Source of the DNA: Ctenosaura bakeri
Lineage: Eukaryota > Chordata > Lepidosauria > Squamata > Iguanidae
Direction of reading: 5' to 3'
NCBI GenBank assembly: GCA_948474755.1
Contig: CAOLHI010000743.1
Coordinates: 1-64,000, forward strand
DNA length: 64,000 nt
In this document: piece by piece, positions 12,282 to 24,363 of the stretch
How the letters are laid out: each line of letters starts with the position of its first letter
Numbering within the stretch: the first letter of the stretch is position 1
Translations under genes and position numbers: made by a program
The notes under the pieces: generated by a model
What the model saw: only the letters and a program-made list of their open reading frames with translations
Database searches by the model: none
Told to the model about the DNA's origin: nothing

Positions 12282-13365
12282 TTCAACCAGAAATATGCTT
12301 TCTTTCTTTATATATAAGTGCTCAGCTTGCATAAGGGGAAACCTGGGTTAAAATTCCTGGAGCAGAAGATAGAGGGGACCTCTTCACGTATGCCATTATG
12401 TCATTTGATGACTTGCTGCTGAATATACACCTCAAATCCATACTTGTCCATTGCATTTGAAGTGATAATTGGAGACATACTTATAATGAGTAAGATACAT
12501 GATCACGCCACAACACTTGATACTGAACTGAACTGATACTGAACACCAACAATACACGATTTAGTCCTAAACCTCTCAACCCCCCGTTTTCCACCTGTGA
12601 CATGGGAATAACTGCAACCAGGCATTCTGCAGTAATAGGGAGGGTGGCACAAGGCCTTAAAAAATAAACTGTAGGCTAGGAGCTGTGATACCAATTCTTA
12701 ATAATGACAGCCACTCCCTATATTGATGACTTAGAGGTAAGTCAAACTACTGGCACCACAGGTGACTCACACAATGGACAAAATGCAAATCCATTCAGGT
12801 CCCCTGATAGTTATAGACACAGGACAAATTCTGAGAGCAAGCCTTTGGAAACAAAGGAAAACTCTCTTTCCTCTTGCAACTTTTCTCACATACACACCCA
12901 GAGCAGAAACAACCCATGTTACACAGCAATTGACCATGAAAATAACCCAAAGGGCCTGTACCTCTCCTATATATTAATCTTTATAAATACTGTTATTCTA
13001 CACGAGGAACTGTAGAAAGACGTCACTTGAGGGATATCTGTTTTTTTTTTTTCTGAGTCACTGCCCTATGGAGTCCTCCAGCAGCTCAACATAAGTTTCT
13101 ATGGTACAAAACTATAAGCCAAAACCATGGCCTACTTCAGTACAGTATTTTGTAGACTTCTGACAGCCTGACTCAGTCAGGTTCAACAACTCCCCTTACA
13201 AAACAAGAGATGACTTTTTAGTTACAGTCAGCCAGCTGGAACCAACTGTGCTTGCCAGTCAAGACAGCACACATCTCTCTGGAAGATTCGAGGCCAAGAA
13301 AGGATGGAGTGTGAGGCAAGTCCTGCTGTGACAGTTTTAACAAGGTCTCTTGGGCAAGTGAACAT

Positions 13366-13642
13366 TCATAGCTCATCCCTGGAGGATGAGGCATCAAGAG
13401 AGGGTTCAGGTGGCAAAGCATTCTTGTTCTGGGCATCTGTGTGGATCTGGCCCTGCTGGCGGGTTTTTCGAGAGAGTTTTCTGTCCCAGTCTGTGGCCAC
13501 GGTCTCATTGTCCCAGATTGTTGAGGTCTCCGTGTCACTGAGGTATCCTGGCTGCCCGGTGTAGTGAGTGGGATAGACTAGCAGAGGTTCTGCAGAGAAA
13601 GCTTTTAAGTCTCTGTGTTCATAGTACTCCATGTACTTGGCA
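13366..13642 (-). CDS. COLGALT2: COLGALT2 exon 12 (terminal), RDEL end
   Basis: The exon follows CTTCTCTTTAG and its first base completes a Val codon split from exon 11. It encodes 92 residues and then TGA (13366-13368). The peptide contains YPTHYTGQPGYLSDTETSTI and ends SSRDEL. The C-terminal RDEL is the KDEL-type ER retrieval signal used by this family of procollagen galactosyltransferases, which act on hydroxylysine in the ER lumen. The sequence fits COLGALT2 (GLT25D2) better than its paralogue COLGALT1. The + strand frame at 13304-13564 is a shadow of this exon. Confidence 0.95.
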
Positions 13643-14690
13643 CTAAAGAGAAGACAGGAAAGCATCAGCGATGTGGCTACAGATAAGAATAAGAATGCTT
13701 TAGCAATACAGTTTACAACCATGCAGGCTGGAAAAAAATTCTGGTATTTTATAAGAGGTAGGTGGGGAAACTTTGCCCCTCAGAAGAGTCAAACTACAAC
13801 ACCCACAATCCCTTGCCACTGCCCTTGCTAGCTAGACCTTCTGGGAGATGAAGTCTGAAAAATCTGAAGTGCCAAAGTTTCCCTACACCTATTTAGCACA
13901 GGCATAAAGGCTAAGGAACATTTTCTATGCTTATACACAGAACATGTTAATGTCCCAGGGCATTATAGTGATAATTAATGTGATAAAAATGACATGCAGA
14001 ACCAACAAGAGAAAGCTAAGTGTCAGGCTGAAGCACCACAATCCACAGGTGAGAACTTGCCATGAACTGGGGTGCAGCCAATTTCCCCTGATGTCATTGA
14101 CCTCATTTATTATTTAATTATTCATAATTAAGCAACCATTATTAGTATGAAGGCTGTGGACAAATTAAACAGACTTAGTAGATGAGCCATCACTTATATA
14201 CTACTTCCTTCTGTCTAGTTTACCTGTTCCTCTCTGTATCACATTTCTAGGTCTTGTTGTCAAAACTTTTCAGTGTGTTTCGGCTAACATCAAATCCTTT
14301 GTGACTTAACACCTCACTCCCACTGGGAGTAATCCCACCTGGTAAGGGCACCACTCCTCCCTACTTTGCATTCATTTCTTTGTTTCCCTCTTTTTGACAG
14401 ACAACTCTTGTTCCCACTTACCAGGACACTACTAAAGACTAGCCACAGCAGCAGCTTCTGAGGGGACTATCAAGTAGATAATCTGGATTATCTAATAAAT
14501 TCTATAGAAGGAGTGGTGTTAAGCCCCCATCAGCATCTGGGCAGAACCCCAGGCTTCAGTTTACAGGAAGAGGCAACTATTTATGATCACAGCATATATA
14601 CACTCTTCCTGCCATGCTGTATGTTGCATGACACCACCCTGGCTTACAATCCAATGCACACAAAAGAGGCAACACAAATGCATAACTTAC
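13643..14690 (-). other. COLGALT2 intron 11
   Basis: The intron of about 1.05 kb runs from donor GTAAGT at 14690 to acceptor TTTAG at 13643. I see no further gene or clear repeat in it. Confidence 0.85.
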
Positions 14691-14897
14691 ACTGGGTGCT
14701 TGTTGTACATGACTGGCAGGAATTCATCTACAGGCAACATTTTGCCAAAAGGCTGAGCCTCAATCAGCTTCTGAGCCCCTTGCAAGGAGATAGCGTAGCC
14801 CAGCGTCCAATAAGAATAGTCAGCTTCCACAAGGTTCATGACATTGGGAACAGCCTTTTCAGGGCGCTCCACCTGCATCCTCTTCCGACCAATGTAT
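14691..14897 (-). CDS. COLGALT2: COLGALT2 exon 11 (C-terminal GT25 domain)
   Basis: The exon starts after TTTTCTAG with one base completing an Ile codon, encodes 68 codons, and ends with two bases (GT) before GTAAGT. The peptide begins [20 protein letters not shown] and includes [20 protein letters not shown] and [14 protein letters not shown]. This is part of the second (C-terminal) glycosyltransferase family 25 domain. The segment ending MLPVDEFLP is among the most conserved of the family. Flanking splice phases (1 in, 2 out) match exons 10 and 12. Confidence 0.95.
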
Positions 14898-17236
14898 CTA
14901 GAAAACAAACAATGACAGGGAGTGCCCCGTGAATGACATTCAACTTACATATGTGTCACAGTGAATATATTGTCTGTAAACACTTAAAAGCAGAAGTACC
15001 TTCATATCATCTAAGCATGCATGAATCTCAGTCAGTGCCTGGATGGGAGACCACTGACAGCTCCAGGCATGGAGCCCTGAGCTTTCTGAATGGAAGAGCA
15101 ATATCTAAGGAATGAATGAGAAGGCATGCAAAGTTAATGCACCTGCATGCAGAGAAGGAGGGGATCGGCAGGTCATATCCTGCTATTAAAAAGAAATGGC
15201 AACTAAACTCAAAACCAAGAAAAACTGTCTTAAACCTTCTAGAAGCTCTGCATCACTAGACAAAGTTTAAAGAGGGTACGAAGCAGCTGTTCCCAAGTCG
15301 TGCATCACAAGAAATAAATCCTCCTACAGGGTTCAGAGGTGGTACAAGAACAGCCTGATTGATCCATCTCTGTATGATTCAGCTACTCTGGCCTGGTCAC
15401 TTTCTAGTCATCCTTCACTAGTGACATGTAACTGGCTACACACTACGGGTAAACTCTTTCAAGTGCAAACTCAAAATTTATCTCCAATGTATGTTCTGGA
15501 AAAAGGCATGCCTCAGGTTTTGAGGATCTGAGAAACACTAGTTTCCTTCTTTTTATACTAAAACAGAATAATAGGGTGTCTCTCTGAAGAATCTCAGAAG
15601 GCAGAGTTCCACTGTTATACATCTATGTTGGGGATGGAAAGACTATTCAAATATATTTGTAAGATGGTTGCAATGGTTCTTGAGTTTCAGGAAACAGTGA
15701 TGAGGAGAATCTTCACAGTGTGGGACTCATTTTGCAGAAAATTCATATGTGGTATTTTGCACAGAAATTATTACTATCTGCAGGGGAAATAATAATCAGA
15801 AATATTTTTACTGCACAGAATATGCTGTTTCCTGAACAGGAAATGCCGCTTTCTCTGCAAAAAAAAAGTGTGTGCAAATCTTGTGCAGAGTAAGTCTCAC
15901 ACTGCAGATAGTCTTCAAAAACAGAGTTGCTGCAAAATTTCTTGCAGCAGGAAAAAAACTGCTCAGATTCCTTTCTGTTTCCTTCAAGAAAAAACTAGCC
16001 AAGAATCATATCACTATCATATGCTGTTTGTAAAATCTCTGTATCTTTCAGTTATGCCATCAACACCCTAGGTCAGCCAAACTGCCCCAATTAGTATAAT
16101 CTGGTCTGAACTGGCATCAATTATCTGACAGCAATTTTCTTTCAGCCCAAGGAACTCCAGCAACAGTTCTCTGAGTATTTAAAGCCTTTCAGGTGTGTCA
16201 GATGAGAAGAGGGGATCTCCAACTCCATGAACCTGGAAACTCTTACCGTTCACCGTAGTCTCTCCTTTTCCCAGTGAAAAATTAAAATAACCCAAAGAAG
16301 TTTATTAAACATAGAACAATCCAGTGGGATAAAGGAAGAAAGCATTACAATTAACTCAGAGAGATAATGCTGTTTTCTAGTTCAGCAAGCTACATAGCAA
16401 CATCAGTCAAATTCTGATATGTCAGTTCAGCTGAAGATGGGAACATTAATGCAAGAAGATGATGCCTGGATCCAAGATAAGCTAGAGCCCGTGTTTTCAT
16501 CCTCAATCATGTTCCCCTCTCATTCCTACCAATCCCCGTATTTCACACCCATCAACCGCAACATGGCTCTCTGGAGCCACTATTCTGTTAAGGCTAAATG
16601 CAATGGCTAGGCAAAGCACCAGCTTCACTGTGCAATTTTAGCTGAATGCAAACCACCACACAGAGACTGACTCAAGCTAGCTACTGGTTTCTTGGACTGG
16701 AATCCCAGGCAGTTGCAACTCCTCCCTCAAGAAACAAGGAAGAATCTGATACAGCTGTAAAAGGAGACAGTTTCCGGAAAGGATGAAAATTCTGAGAAAC
16801 TCCCAAATTCACCAAATAATGCATAAAAACTCTGGGATACTAATACTGATGCACTGAAAAACAAAAACTTTGCATCAAGGCCTTAATTTCGTCCCATTCC
16901 CAATGCAGTCGATAGAATTCAATTACTATGTTTTGTTCTTGTTCTTCTTATCACTGGCATAGGAATGCAAACTAAGATGTGTAGTGTTCTCAAGATGCTT
17001 TGCTCTTTGGCTGATCACATTTAGAGCCAAACAGAAGACATTTTTGATGCATGTGAGAAAACCATGTCAATGACATTGCTCTCTATGGAGCTATTCTCCA
17101 CTGTACTAAGAACTAGGTGAATACACTCCTCTCTTATTTCAATATTAGAGCTACAAACTCCTGTGGCTAGTGAGCAGACTATTACTATTACCGAAGAGAG
17201 ACCTACAGTGGGTGAGATTAGCTGGACTGTACTTAC
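14898..17236 (-). other. COLGALT2 intron 10
   Basis: The intron of 2.3 kb has GTAAGT donor and TTTTCTAG acceptor. It contains many short palindromic words but no exon, RNA gene or repeat that I can name. Confidence 0.8.
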
Positions 17237-17364
17237 ATGAGCTCCCAGTCAAGCTGGGCTCTCTCAATATCATCCATCAATTTTGTGAGCTTCTTCTTAA
17301 ACTGATGCTCAAAACGGACATCATCTTCAATGACCAAGGTCTTCTCCATCTGCCTGTTTACTAC
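17237..17364 (-). CDS. COLGALT2: COLGALT2 exon 10 (EDD motif)
   Basis: The exon opens on a whole codon after TTTTTTAAAG and ends with two bases before GTAAGT, giving 42 codons. The peptide VVNRQMEKTLVIEDDVRF carries the acidic EDD motif. In GT25 enzymes this motif coordinates the metal ion and UDP-sugar in the C-terminal catalytic domain. QFKKKL and AQLDWEL follow. The acceptor is unusual in having AAAG directly after the T-run, but the coding join to exon 9 (WKE|VV) is correct for the family. Confidence 0.93.
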
Positions 17365-18329
17365 CTTTAAAAAACAGTTTGAAAAAAAATGTCACTGGAA
17401 TTTACTTTTGCCTAAAATGGTTTTGCCCGCTGCAGGCCAACCAGGTTAACAACAACAGAAGTGGTTCCTTCCGAATATGTTGGTCCACACTTTGGTTCCT
17501 TCCAGATGTGTTGGACTACAAGTTCCACAATCCCCAAATGCCAAACATACATATGTACATACATATGCTGGTAAGGGATGATGGGAGTTTTTGGACTATA
17601 TCTGTAAGGTGCCAGTTTGGGGAGGCAGGTCTTCCTCCACACTACAATCTATTTACATAATTGAAAGAATTTTTAAAAATTGGTTTAATGAATGTTTAAG
17701 GCTCAGTAAACTGCCTGCATAAAATTCCATTCAACAGACAAGACATTGTAATTTTCACGTTGGGCAACAATTACTTGCTTTGCTAAATGGTCAGAATATG
17801 TGATGTGAGGGAATTTTACCAGAATGCCTCTTAAAAATATGGTATATACCTTCAGTTTATCTGATATGAATGGAGAAGATCATATCATATCCAAATAAAA
17901 GCAACACATTTGGTTGTAAGCATTGTTAGCAGGTTAACAGGTGATATAAAATATGAGTTGTTTCTATCTTCTTCTGTAGATTATATGTTTTTCATAGTGC
18001 AGAGAGAGTAGCCTGTTTTAGAAGTATATCCTATTTGTCACAAATTTGTTGAATAGCTTATTATCATTAATTGATTAAATGTTTTTTCTTAGTAGCGAGT
18101 TAAAGTCATCAATAAACACATTTTGGTCATTTAAAAAAAATTAAAGTGTTGTAAAGAATGTCTCTGGCCATCAGAATTTTAAAATATAAAAAAGAAGTTT
18201 GCATCTTGCTTTAGCAGTACTGCTTTTACCCATAAACAATTTTAATCCAAAGTTATATAACTAGGCTGTACTCCTACAGAGTATCTTTCCTTCCGGATAA
18301 AAATCAAAACAAGCAGACATATACATAAC
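17365..18329 (-). other. COLGALT2 intron 9
   Basis: The intron of 965 bp contains a palindromic MITE of the TGGACT family at about 17485-17645 (TGTTGGACTACAAGTTCC on one side, GATGGGAGTTTTTGGACTAT on the other). The rest is AT-rich with no signal. Confidence 0.75.
17485..17645. repeat. Palindromic MITE remnant
   Basis: TCCAGATGTGTTGGACTACA and GATGATGGGAGTTTTTGGAC flank a core with a CATATGTACATACATATG palindrome. It is one copy of the family also at 3318, 6772, 9509, 32995 and 63197. Confidence 0.5.
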
Positions 18330-18462
18330 CTCTTTCCAAATATAGTAGTGACTAAGAAAACATCCAATCTCCCCTCTGGTCAGCACTCTTGAGGAATATG
18401 GATCCCGATAACCAGGAAGCATGTCTATATTGAGAGCTTTCAGCTGGCTTGTATTCAGTGCC
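18330..18462 (-). CDS. COLGALT2: COLGALT2 exon 9
   Basis: The exon follows TTTTGTTTTGCAG, with one base completing the Lys/Arg codon begun in exon 8. It encodes 44 codons and ends GAG|GTTATG. The peptide includes [20 protein letters not shown] and [15 protein letters not shown]. The [12 protein letters not shown] block is a hallmark of glycosyltransferase family 25 (also in bacterial LPS glycosyltransferases) and forms part of the donor-sugar site. The donor GTTATG is weaker than the other donors of the gene. Confidence 0.95.
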
Positions 18463-18795
18463 CTGCAAAACAAAACAAAAAACCCAAGAGGTATATCACC
18501 TAAACACAGATACAAAGTAACAGCTCAGTTTCTTTGTCCAAGTCTATGTGCTTCATAGGCCCAGTTCATACGTACAGCAGAAAAAGGCAATACAATGGAT
18601 GGCACCATATTAGACTGCAGGAGTGACATCTTGTTTTTCCTTGTTCTCTTACATTAAATATTTACTTGCAAAGAGAAATGGAGCAAGAATGATGAAGGGA
18701 TGGATATACATTTTCTTCCTCAGGTACTAGTCTTCAGTTTATGGGCCTTTTCGTGGATAAGCATTCCAAATTATCAACCCTTTACCATCTGTAGG

Positions 18796-18985
18796 GAGAG
18801 CCAGCATGGGACAGTGGTTTGGGCACTGGACTATGATTCTGGAGACCAGGGCTTGAATACCCACTCAGCCTTGAAAACTCATTGGGTGACCTTGGGCAAG
18901 TCACACACAGCCTCAGAGGAAAGCAAAGGCAACCCTCTCTCCCACCCCCAAAAAAATCTTGTCAAGAAAACCCTGCAAATCATTC
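18796..18985 (+). repeat. tRNA-derived SINE
   Basis: It starts GAGAGCCAGCATGGGACAGTGG, then ACTGGACTATGATTCTGGAG, GTGACCTTGGGCAAGTCACA and AATCTTGTCAAGAAAACCCTG. Head, body and part of the tail region are present. It lies antisense to COLGALT2. Confidence 0.75.
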
Positions 18986-19959
18986 CTTCCTTTCAAGTCC
19001 AGGAGCTACTAACTACATACATCTGTGGGTAACACAATCATGGATCAAGGGGGAGAGAGGGAGAATATCTCTGCAAATCACCAGTGTATATCTGTGACTT
19101 ATCCATGAGGCAAATGGAGAGAAGACCTGTTACCAATGTTCTTTTTTAAAACAATCACCCCTTGTGCAATTAGAGATAGCATGGAAATACTCAACTCCCT
19201 TGATATTTCTATTTAACAGCAGCATTTTTATTAAGAGAAGTGGAACTTGAAAAGAAAGGACACAGGATCTACCACTGAAAATTTCCAGCGAAATAACAGA
19301 AACTCTACTAGGGCTGGAGAGTGCTCCACTTTTCTGGTAGATCGTTCCCAACTCCAAATATCAGAGTTCATTAGCTCTATAGATGAAAATTGATGGGGAA
19401 AAAACAGAAAGAGAAGATTTTGTATAAACAGTATTTTCTGAAGCCCTGCAAATTGACACCTTGTTTGTGCAGTTTGCCCCAACAAAAAAGTTTAAAGAAC
19501 GCATCAGTGTAAGAATTACCATCCTCGAGAACAGACTACTGTTTGTGTTATCTGTATGAGTCAATTCCCTCACTGCTCTTGCTGACTGGAAAGATGGGCA
19601 CCTGCAACTGTGTTTCACTCCTCTTCACTCCTCTTCTGAGAGAAGGCATGTCTGATGCATCTTTGAACCAAAAGCGACTGAACGCTCTGATCTTGACCAG
19701 CATAGAAATGCAGGAAAATCATCCGCATTCAACAAGGGCTGGTAGGCAGCAAAATGAAAACAACACTGGAGGCTGATCAATTAGGGCAAGTGGTGTACTG
19801 CCCAGCTGAGGCCACACTCAGCCAATCAACTCTAGCTACAACCAAGACTGGTTACAAGTTGGCATTTTCTGTTCACTGCCTCCTAAGTGCAGACAAAGAT
19901 CCTCTATGAGGACTGAGAGGGGACAGACTCCCTCCTTGTGCTCCCCTCCCATTGCTTCA

Positions 19960-20167
19960 AGAGCTAGAGTTGTGTACTGGCTTGAATGTTCCACAAGGAC
20001 TCTGGGAGACCAGGGTTTGAATCCTGACTCAGCAATGGAAATCCAATGAGTGAGTTTCTTAGCCTGAGAGGGAGGCAATGGCAATCCTCCTCTGAAGAAA
20101 TCTTGTCAGAAAAACCCTGTGATAGGGTCGCCGTAAGTCAGAAAAGACTTGAAGGCACACAACAACA
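19960..20167 (+). repeat. tRNA-derived SINE
   Basis: It contains GGGAGACCAGGGTTTGAATCC, GAGGCAATGGCAATCCTCCT, AATCTTGTCAGAAAAACCCT, GTAAGTCAGAAAAGACTTGA and AGGCACACAACAACA. This shows the full 3' tail structure of the family; the head is diverged. Confidence 0.75.
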
Positions 20168-21025
20168 GATTGTTATTTGCCTTAAGTGCCAACCTTAAGG
20201 AGCAAGCTAATAATCCACATAGTGCACTTTGGGCCATGCCTAGTGCATCCAGTACCTTATCTGGTCATTCTGATCAGTTTTGCTTTCCTCACTCAGCCAC
20301 ACTGAAGGAAGGAATGACACCAGGCAGGAGCAAGATCTGCTAACTACCCTCCCCTTGACAGCTCTATAATGTGAATTAGCTTCCCCCCCCGAGAACTTCT
20401 GGGGGCCAATTCTTCATCCAAGGAATGCATAACAGGTAGACCGGGATGAATTTATAGGATGATAGAAGCTCTGCACCTTTTCTCCTAACAAAGAACTGAC
20501 TGTGCTGTGATACCCTTTTTGCCTTGCTGTTGCTCACAATATCTTTTTCTAAGCTGAGGGGCAAACTCCTTGTTTGAGGAGAATTCAGTTATAGCAGTAT
20601 GCAGCGCTTCTGAACCAAGGTAAGACACTATCTCCCGGTTTAGTTAACTGGAAAGTATTGGTTAAATGTATCTAAAAAACCTGCCACAGTAGAAATGGGG
20701 TATCAAGTCAGATGTAGTCAGTGGTGCCTCCAACTCTGCCCCACAGCCCCAGTGAGCACTAGCGATTACTGAAGAATAACTGGACCATGCAGAGGCACAA
20801 CAGAAAGTCCTCTCTATGGTTAGCTACTTTGAGCTCAGAGAACCCTTTTATTTCTCACATATACTAGCTGTTCACAGTCAAACAGCTGAAACATTTCACT
20901 GAGGTTAGGATGGCATGCCCAGGCTCTGCACCAGAAAAATACAAGTAGCCATACTTTTCAAAGAAAAGACAGGAAAAAGAGGCATAAATAGGAAGAAATC
21001 AGGAAAAAAAATTGCACCAACTCAC

Positions 21026-21132
21026 TTTCCATCCACAGCTTCCACTAACTTGACTGCAATTTCCTGCTCATAGAGAGTTCGCAGCATTCGATCCCGCCTG
21101 TCTTTTCGACGCTTCAGATTTATCATGAAAAT
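21026..21132 (-). CDS. COLGALT2: COLGALT2 exon 8
   Basis: The exon begins in phase 0 after TTCTCTTTAG, encodes 35 codons plus two bases (AA of Lys), and ends before GTGAG. The peptide starts [20 protein letters not shown] and ends VEAVDGK. This is the opening of the C-terminal GT25 domain: the [16 protein letters not shown] block is the family signature for the first beta strand and nucleotide-binding loop. Confidence 0.96.
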
Positions 21133-21343
21133 CTAAAGAGAAAGAAACCATAATGTTTAGTGCAGGTCTAAACAGGGCACAGGAGGTATTTGGAGGAGGT
21201 GGCAGTGTTGCTCTTGTTCTGTTTTGTTTTAAAAACTGATCTATATAATAAAACATAATCACCCACTGATTCAGGTAGGGGAACATCTGGCCATTCAGCC
21301 TCTAAGTGGAGTTTGAAGGGTCAAAGGTGCTGAGACATACCTA

Positions 21344-21382
<39 letters not shown>

Positions 21383-23782
21383 AAAGGAACAATACATAAC
21401 CATTCACAGACAAACACATGTACACGCCTTATACAGATTCACACTCATGGTTCCTTTACTTCGGTATTGCCTTACAATGGTTAGAAGCAGCTTCCTATGG
21501 GCCTCTTCTCCTAGCCCTTCCTGGAGATGCCAGGGATTGAACTTGTATCCTTTGGAGTGAAAAACACGAACACTAGCACTGAGGTATGGATTTTCCTCTG
21601 TGGGTGTGGGTGTGTGTGAGAGAGAGAGAGGAGGGGATGAGAGGGGAAAGAGAGAGAAAGCATGTGCATTTAGACTGATAAAAAAGACCCAGATGTTGTT
21701 CTTGTTCTTTCCAATTTTGTATTGAGTTAAAGTAAATCAGCTTGGAGAGTTGAACATGCCAGGAGCCAACATAAAATATTCTGAGATAAACAAAATGTGT
21801 ATGGATCTCTAAAACAGAACCAGAAAGAATAGGAACAAAATCTGGGACTTTCTAATCCTTTTGATCAGCCTGGATGCACCCAGAGATCGCATATGTGTGT
21901 TATCTTGTTCTTGTTTCTGCAATATGAAGTCAGTGACAGGTATCTAGCCTGAACTCTAGGCACATTCCATGATTTAAAAAATCAGAGAATGGAAAAATTC
22001 TGCCACCTAACCCAAGTGAGTTTCTCACAAATATAGAGCACAGAGCCCAAAGCATCAATGAGCACAATTGTGTAGTGTTGGTCAAAGACAAGGAAAACAA
22101 GTGCAGCCTTGACATACAGGGAGAAGAAACTAGCTAATACAAACCCAAGTTAGACTCCAGTACTTTCCCCAAACATGATACAAATAAATAAGCCTAGCAA
22201 ATAGAATGCGGCAGCCACAAAGGAAAAGCACATTCTAAAAATAAAAGTCAGACAGACAGGACAGACTCCAAATGCAGAGTGCCTGCCATACAACCATGCA
22301 GTGTCCCTGCATTTAATTACACAAAGTGGCCAAACTAATAATCTAACTGCTTAAAGGGAAGAATGAGCAGCCACAGCCTAGTGCTGTTAGTGCCATCCCC
22401 AGGAGAGTCCTTTCACAACTGCATGACAGGCATTTCAGTCATCCTATGCAGAGAACTGTTTATTCAAAGAACAATGAACAAAAGATCATTGTGAGCAACT
22501 TTGCTGCGTACTTATTTTCCTATGTCAGCAGTTCTCAAAGTGTAGGACAGTCCCCACAAGCAGCAAGGGCAGGAAGGCCCCAAGAGGGAGAAGTTAAGAA
22601 AATATGCTTCTTCATTTTACTGTTATTTGTGCCACTTCTGCAAATGAAGAGGAGGAGAAAAGAACTGTAAAGTACCCTGAAACCCTGTCTCCTTTCAGTA
22701 GAAATCTTGCTTAGTTCCCATGCTAGCTTCTAAGATATCACCAGGCTTCATCCACATAGTATGGATTCAGACATGATGAAACACATGGGATTGTTCTCCC
22801 CTTGCCCCCCAGGAAATATCTGGTGACACTAAACATGAGATGTGGCATCATCAGATTGTGACTTTCCCTACTGCATGCAGAAAACTAACTTGCCTCATTC
22901 CAGCCACGATTTCAAGCCTGATTTCTTACCTACAGGGACTGGAAATTTTAGTGTTTTTAGAAATACAGAACCTACTTACAAATCAGTATTCATAAGCAGG
23001 ACCAAACTATGTCACCCCGCCCTCACGTTCACCAATTCTTCTCTACAAATCTCCCCACTGTCCCCACATGCTGCTTTTCCATGGTATACTTGTTCCTAAA
23101 TCCAGAATCCAGCCCAGTAGTTGGGTGAATAATACAAAACTGCTGGTGCGGCATTGGTAGAGAAGAACTGTTAGACAAGGAAAGGAGTAACACCACCCAT
23201 CCCACTGACATTTCTCCTAAATGCTCTCCCATCCCCCTACTATTTGCATATATAGGAGGGGAGAAGCCCCATCTTTCCTATGGAAGACCTGCTTCCTATA
23301 TTTCAGTATTACAACTGTTTCTGCTCTAGAAAGAAAAGGCATCCAGCTCCTTACATTTGTATTTGTTGAGGGCTCACAGGCCACCAAATATCACAGATGA
23401 CTGCTGGTCCCAGACCACAGTTTAAAGAATCATGGCTTTTATGGAAAACAGCCATTAAGCTGCATTGTGCTAAAAAAACCCCAAAGAGAACTAAAATGAA
23501 AACATATAAAAATCTTAAGTATCTATGCTGACGCGTTAGGAAACAATGCAAAATCCACAATACAGAAAAAAATCAGAAATGACTGAGTAATGACTAATAA
23601 GCACACATAAACATAACACACATGCAGCAGCTTGAAGCTCAGACCATCCATGACATTTTGCTAACCATTTAGGTTAAGTCTTTCATTTCTAAAAGCTGCT
23701 AACGTGTGCCCTTATTGGATTTTGCCCTCCCCATTCTCTCGCTCACAAAGCCAGCATGCTAAAGCAGACAACTTCCCATTAC
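21133..23782 (-). other. COLGALT2 intron 7
   Basis: The intron of 2.65 kb contains a long CA repeat (about 21349-21379), a GT/AG-rich simple repeat (about 21602-21660) and a region at 22527-22570 (CAGTTCTCAAAGTGTAGGAC) that resembles a hAT/Charlie terminal sequence. No exon is seen. Confidence 0.75.
21349..21379. repeat. CA microsatellite
   Basis: An uninterrupted run of CA dinucleotides follows CTAACC and ends before CGTGAAAGG. Confidence 0.9.
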
Positions 23783-23859
23783 CTCATCAAATCCCATTTT
23801 GTCTGGGTGCTTTGGAGGAACTGTGACATATTCTGAAGGTTCAATCGGAGGACGGTTAA
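23783..23859 (-). CDS. COLGALT2: COLGALT2 exon 7
   Basis: This short exon has two bases completing an Ile codon and then 25 codons. It lies between TCTCTTCCAG and GAG|GTAATG. The peptide is NRPPIEPSEYVTVPPKHPDK followed by MGFDE, the proline-rich linker between the two GT25 domains of the enzyme. DKMGFDE immediately precedes IFMINLKRR of exon 8, as in the family. The DIRS retrotransposon lies in the intron just upstream in transcription. Confidence 0.94.
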
Positions 23860-24132
23860 CTGGAAGAGAGCAGAAAGAGCCATCAGACTGTGTTAATAAG
23901 AGAAATCCTTGAAGTTGCTCAATTGGGAGCTGCACAGGCTTGTAGTAAGTTCTCCACTATGCAGAGCAGCCTCCTTACAGGTTGGTCTGTATTCACATTA
24001 CTGAGACGCTATTTCCACTGTGGCTGAGGCTTGCTTCCCTACCTAACTGTGAATAGGGTAGCAGCCATAGTATGCTACAGTTTGTTTGTTGTATGCATTT
24101 AAGGGAAAAAAACCTTACTAATAATAGATAAG

Positions 24133-24329
24133 AACAGGTTGCTTACCTGTAACTGTGGTTCTTCGAGTGGTCATCTGTGCCCTCACACACTAGGAGCTTT
24201 CGCGCATGCGTGGTAGCATTTGGAAGATTCTAGAGCTTAGTAGCTTGGCGGGAACCCCTCCCCCATGCCTGTACTGAGCATGCTCAGCCCGCCAAGCCAA
24301 CGGTCTCTCCTCAGTTCTGTAGTCCGCCG
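24133..24329 (-). repeat. DIRS 3' inverted terminal repeat
   Basis: This pairs with 31012-31181 in inverted orientation through TAGGAGCTTTCGCGCATGCG, GCTTAGTAGCTTGGCGGGAA, GAGCATGCTCAG and CGGTCTCTCCTCAGTTCT. The outermost part (AGGTTGCTTACCTGTAACTG) is absent from the other ITR, making the ITRs non-identical at their tips, as expected for DIRS elements. Confidence 0.88.
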
Positions 24330-24363
24330 ATAAGGGACCTGAGAAGAGGGGACGGCTGGGCAG

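Larger units (their letters stand above)
7461..13365. other. Convergent intergenic / 3' UTR interval
   Basis: This interval lies between the RGL1 tail (+) and the COLGALT2 stop (-) and has no coding exon. Part of it must be the COLGALT2 3' UTR. On the - strand, AATAAA hexamers occur near 9671, 8313, 8078 and 7894 (seen as TTTATT on +), and I cannot tell which is used. It also holds a Tigger-like MITE (8182-8396), a SINE tail (8637-8718), a palindromic MITE (9509-9630) and a reverse SINE (12160-12281). Confidence 0.5.
18463..21025 (-). other. COLGALT2 intron 8
   Basis: The intron of 2.56 kb carries two forward tRNA-derived SINE copies (18796-18985 and 19960-20167). No exon or RNA gene is seen elsewhere in it. 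Confidence 0.8.

Noticed and set aside
13304..13564. 86-codon + strand frame
   Set aside because: Shadow of COLGALT2 exon 12.
14513..14932. 139-codon + strand frame
   Set aside because: It is the antisense of COLGALT2 exon 11 and its intron edges; the - strand carries the conserved protein and splice sites.
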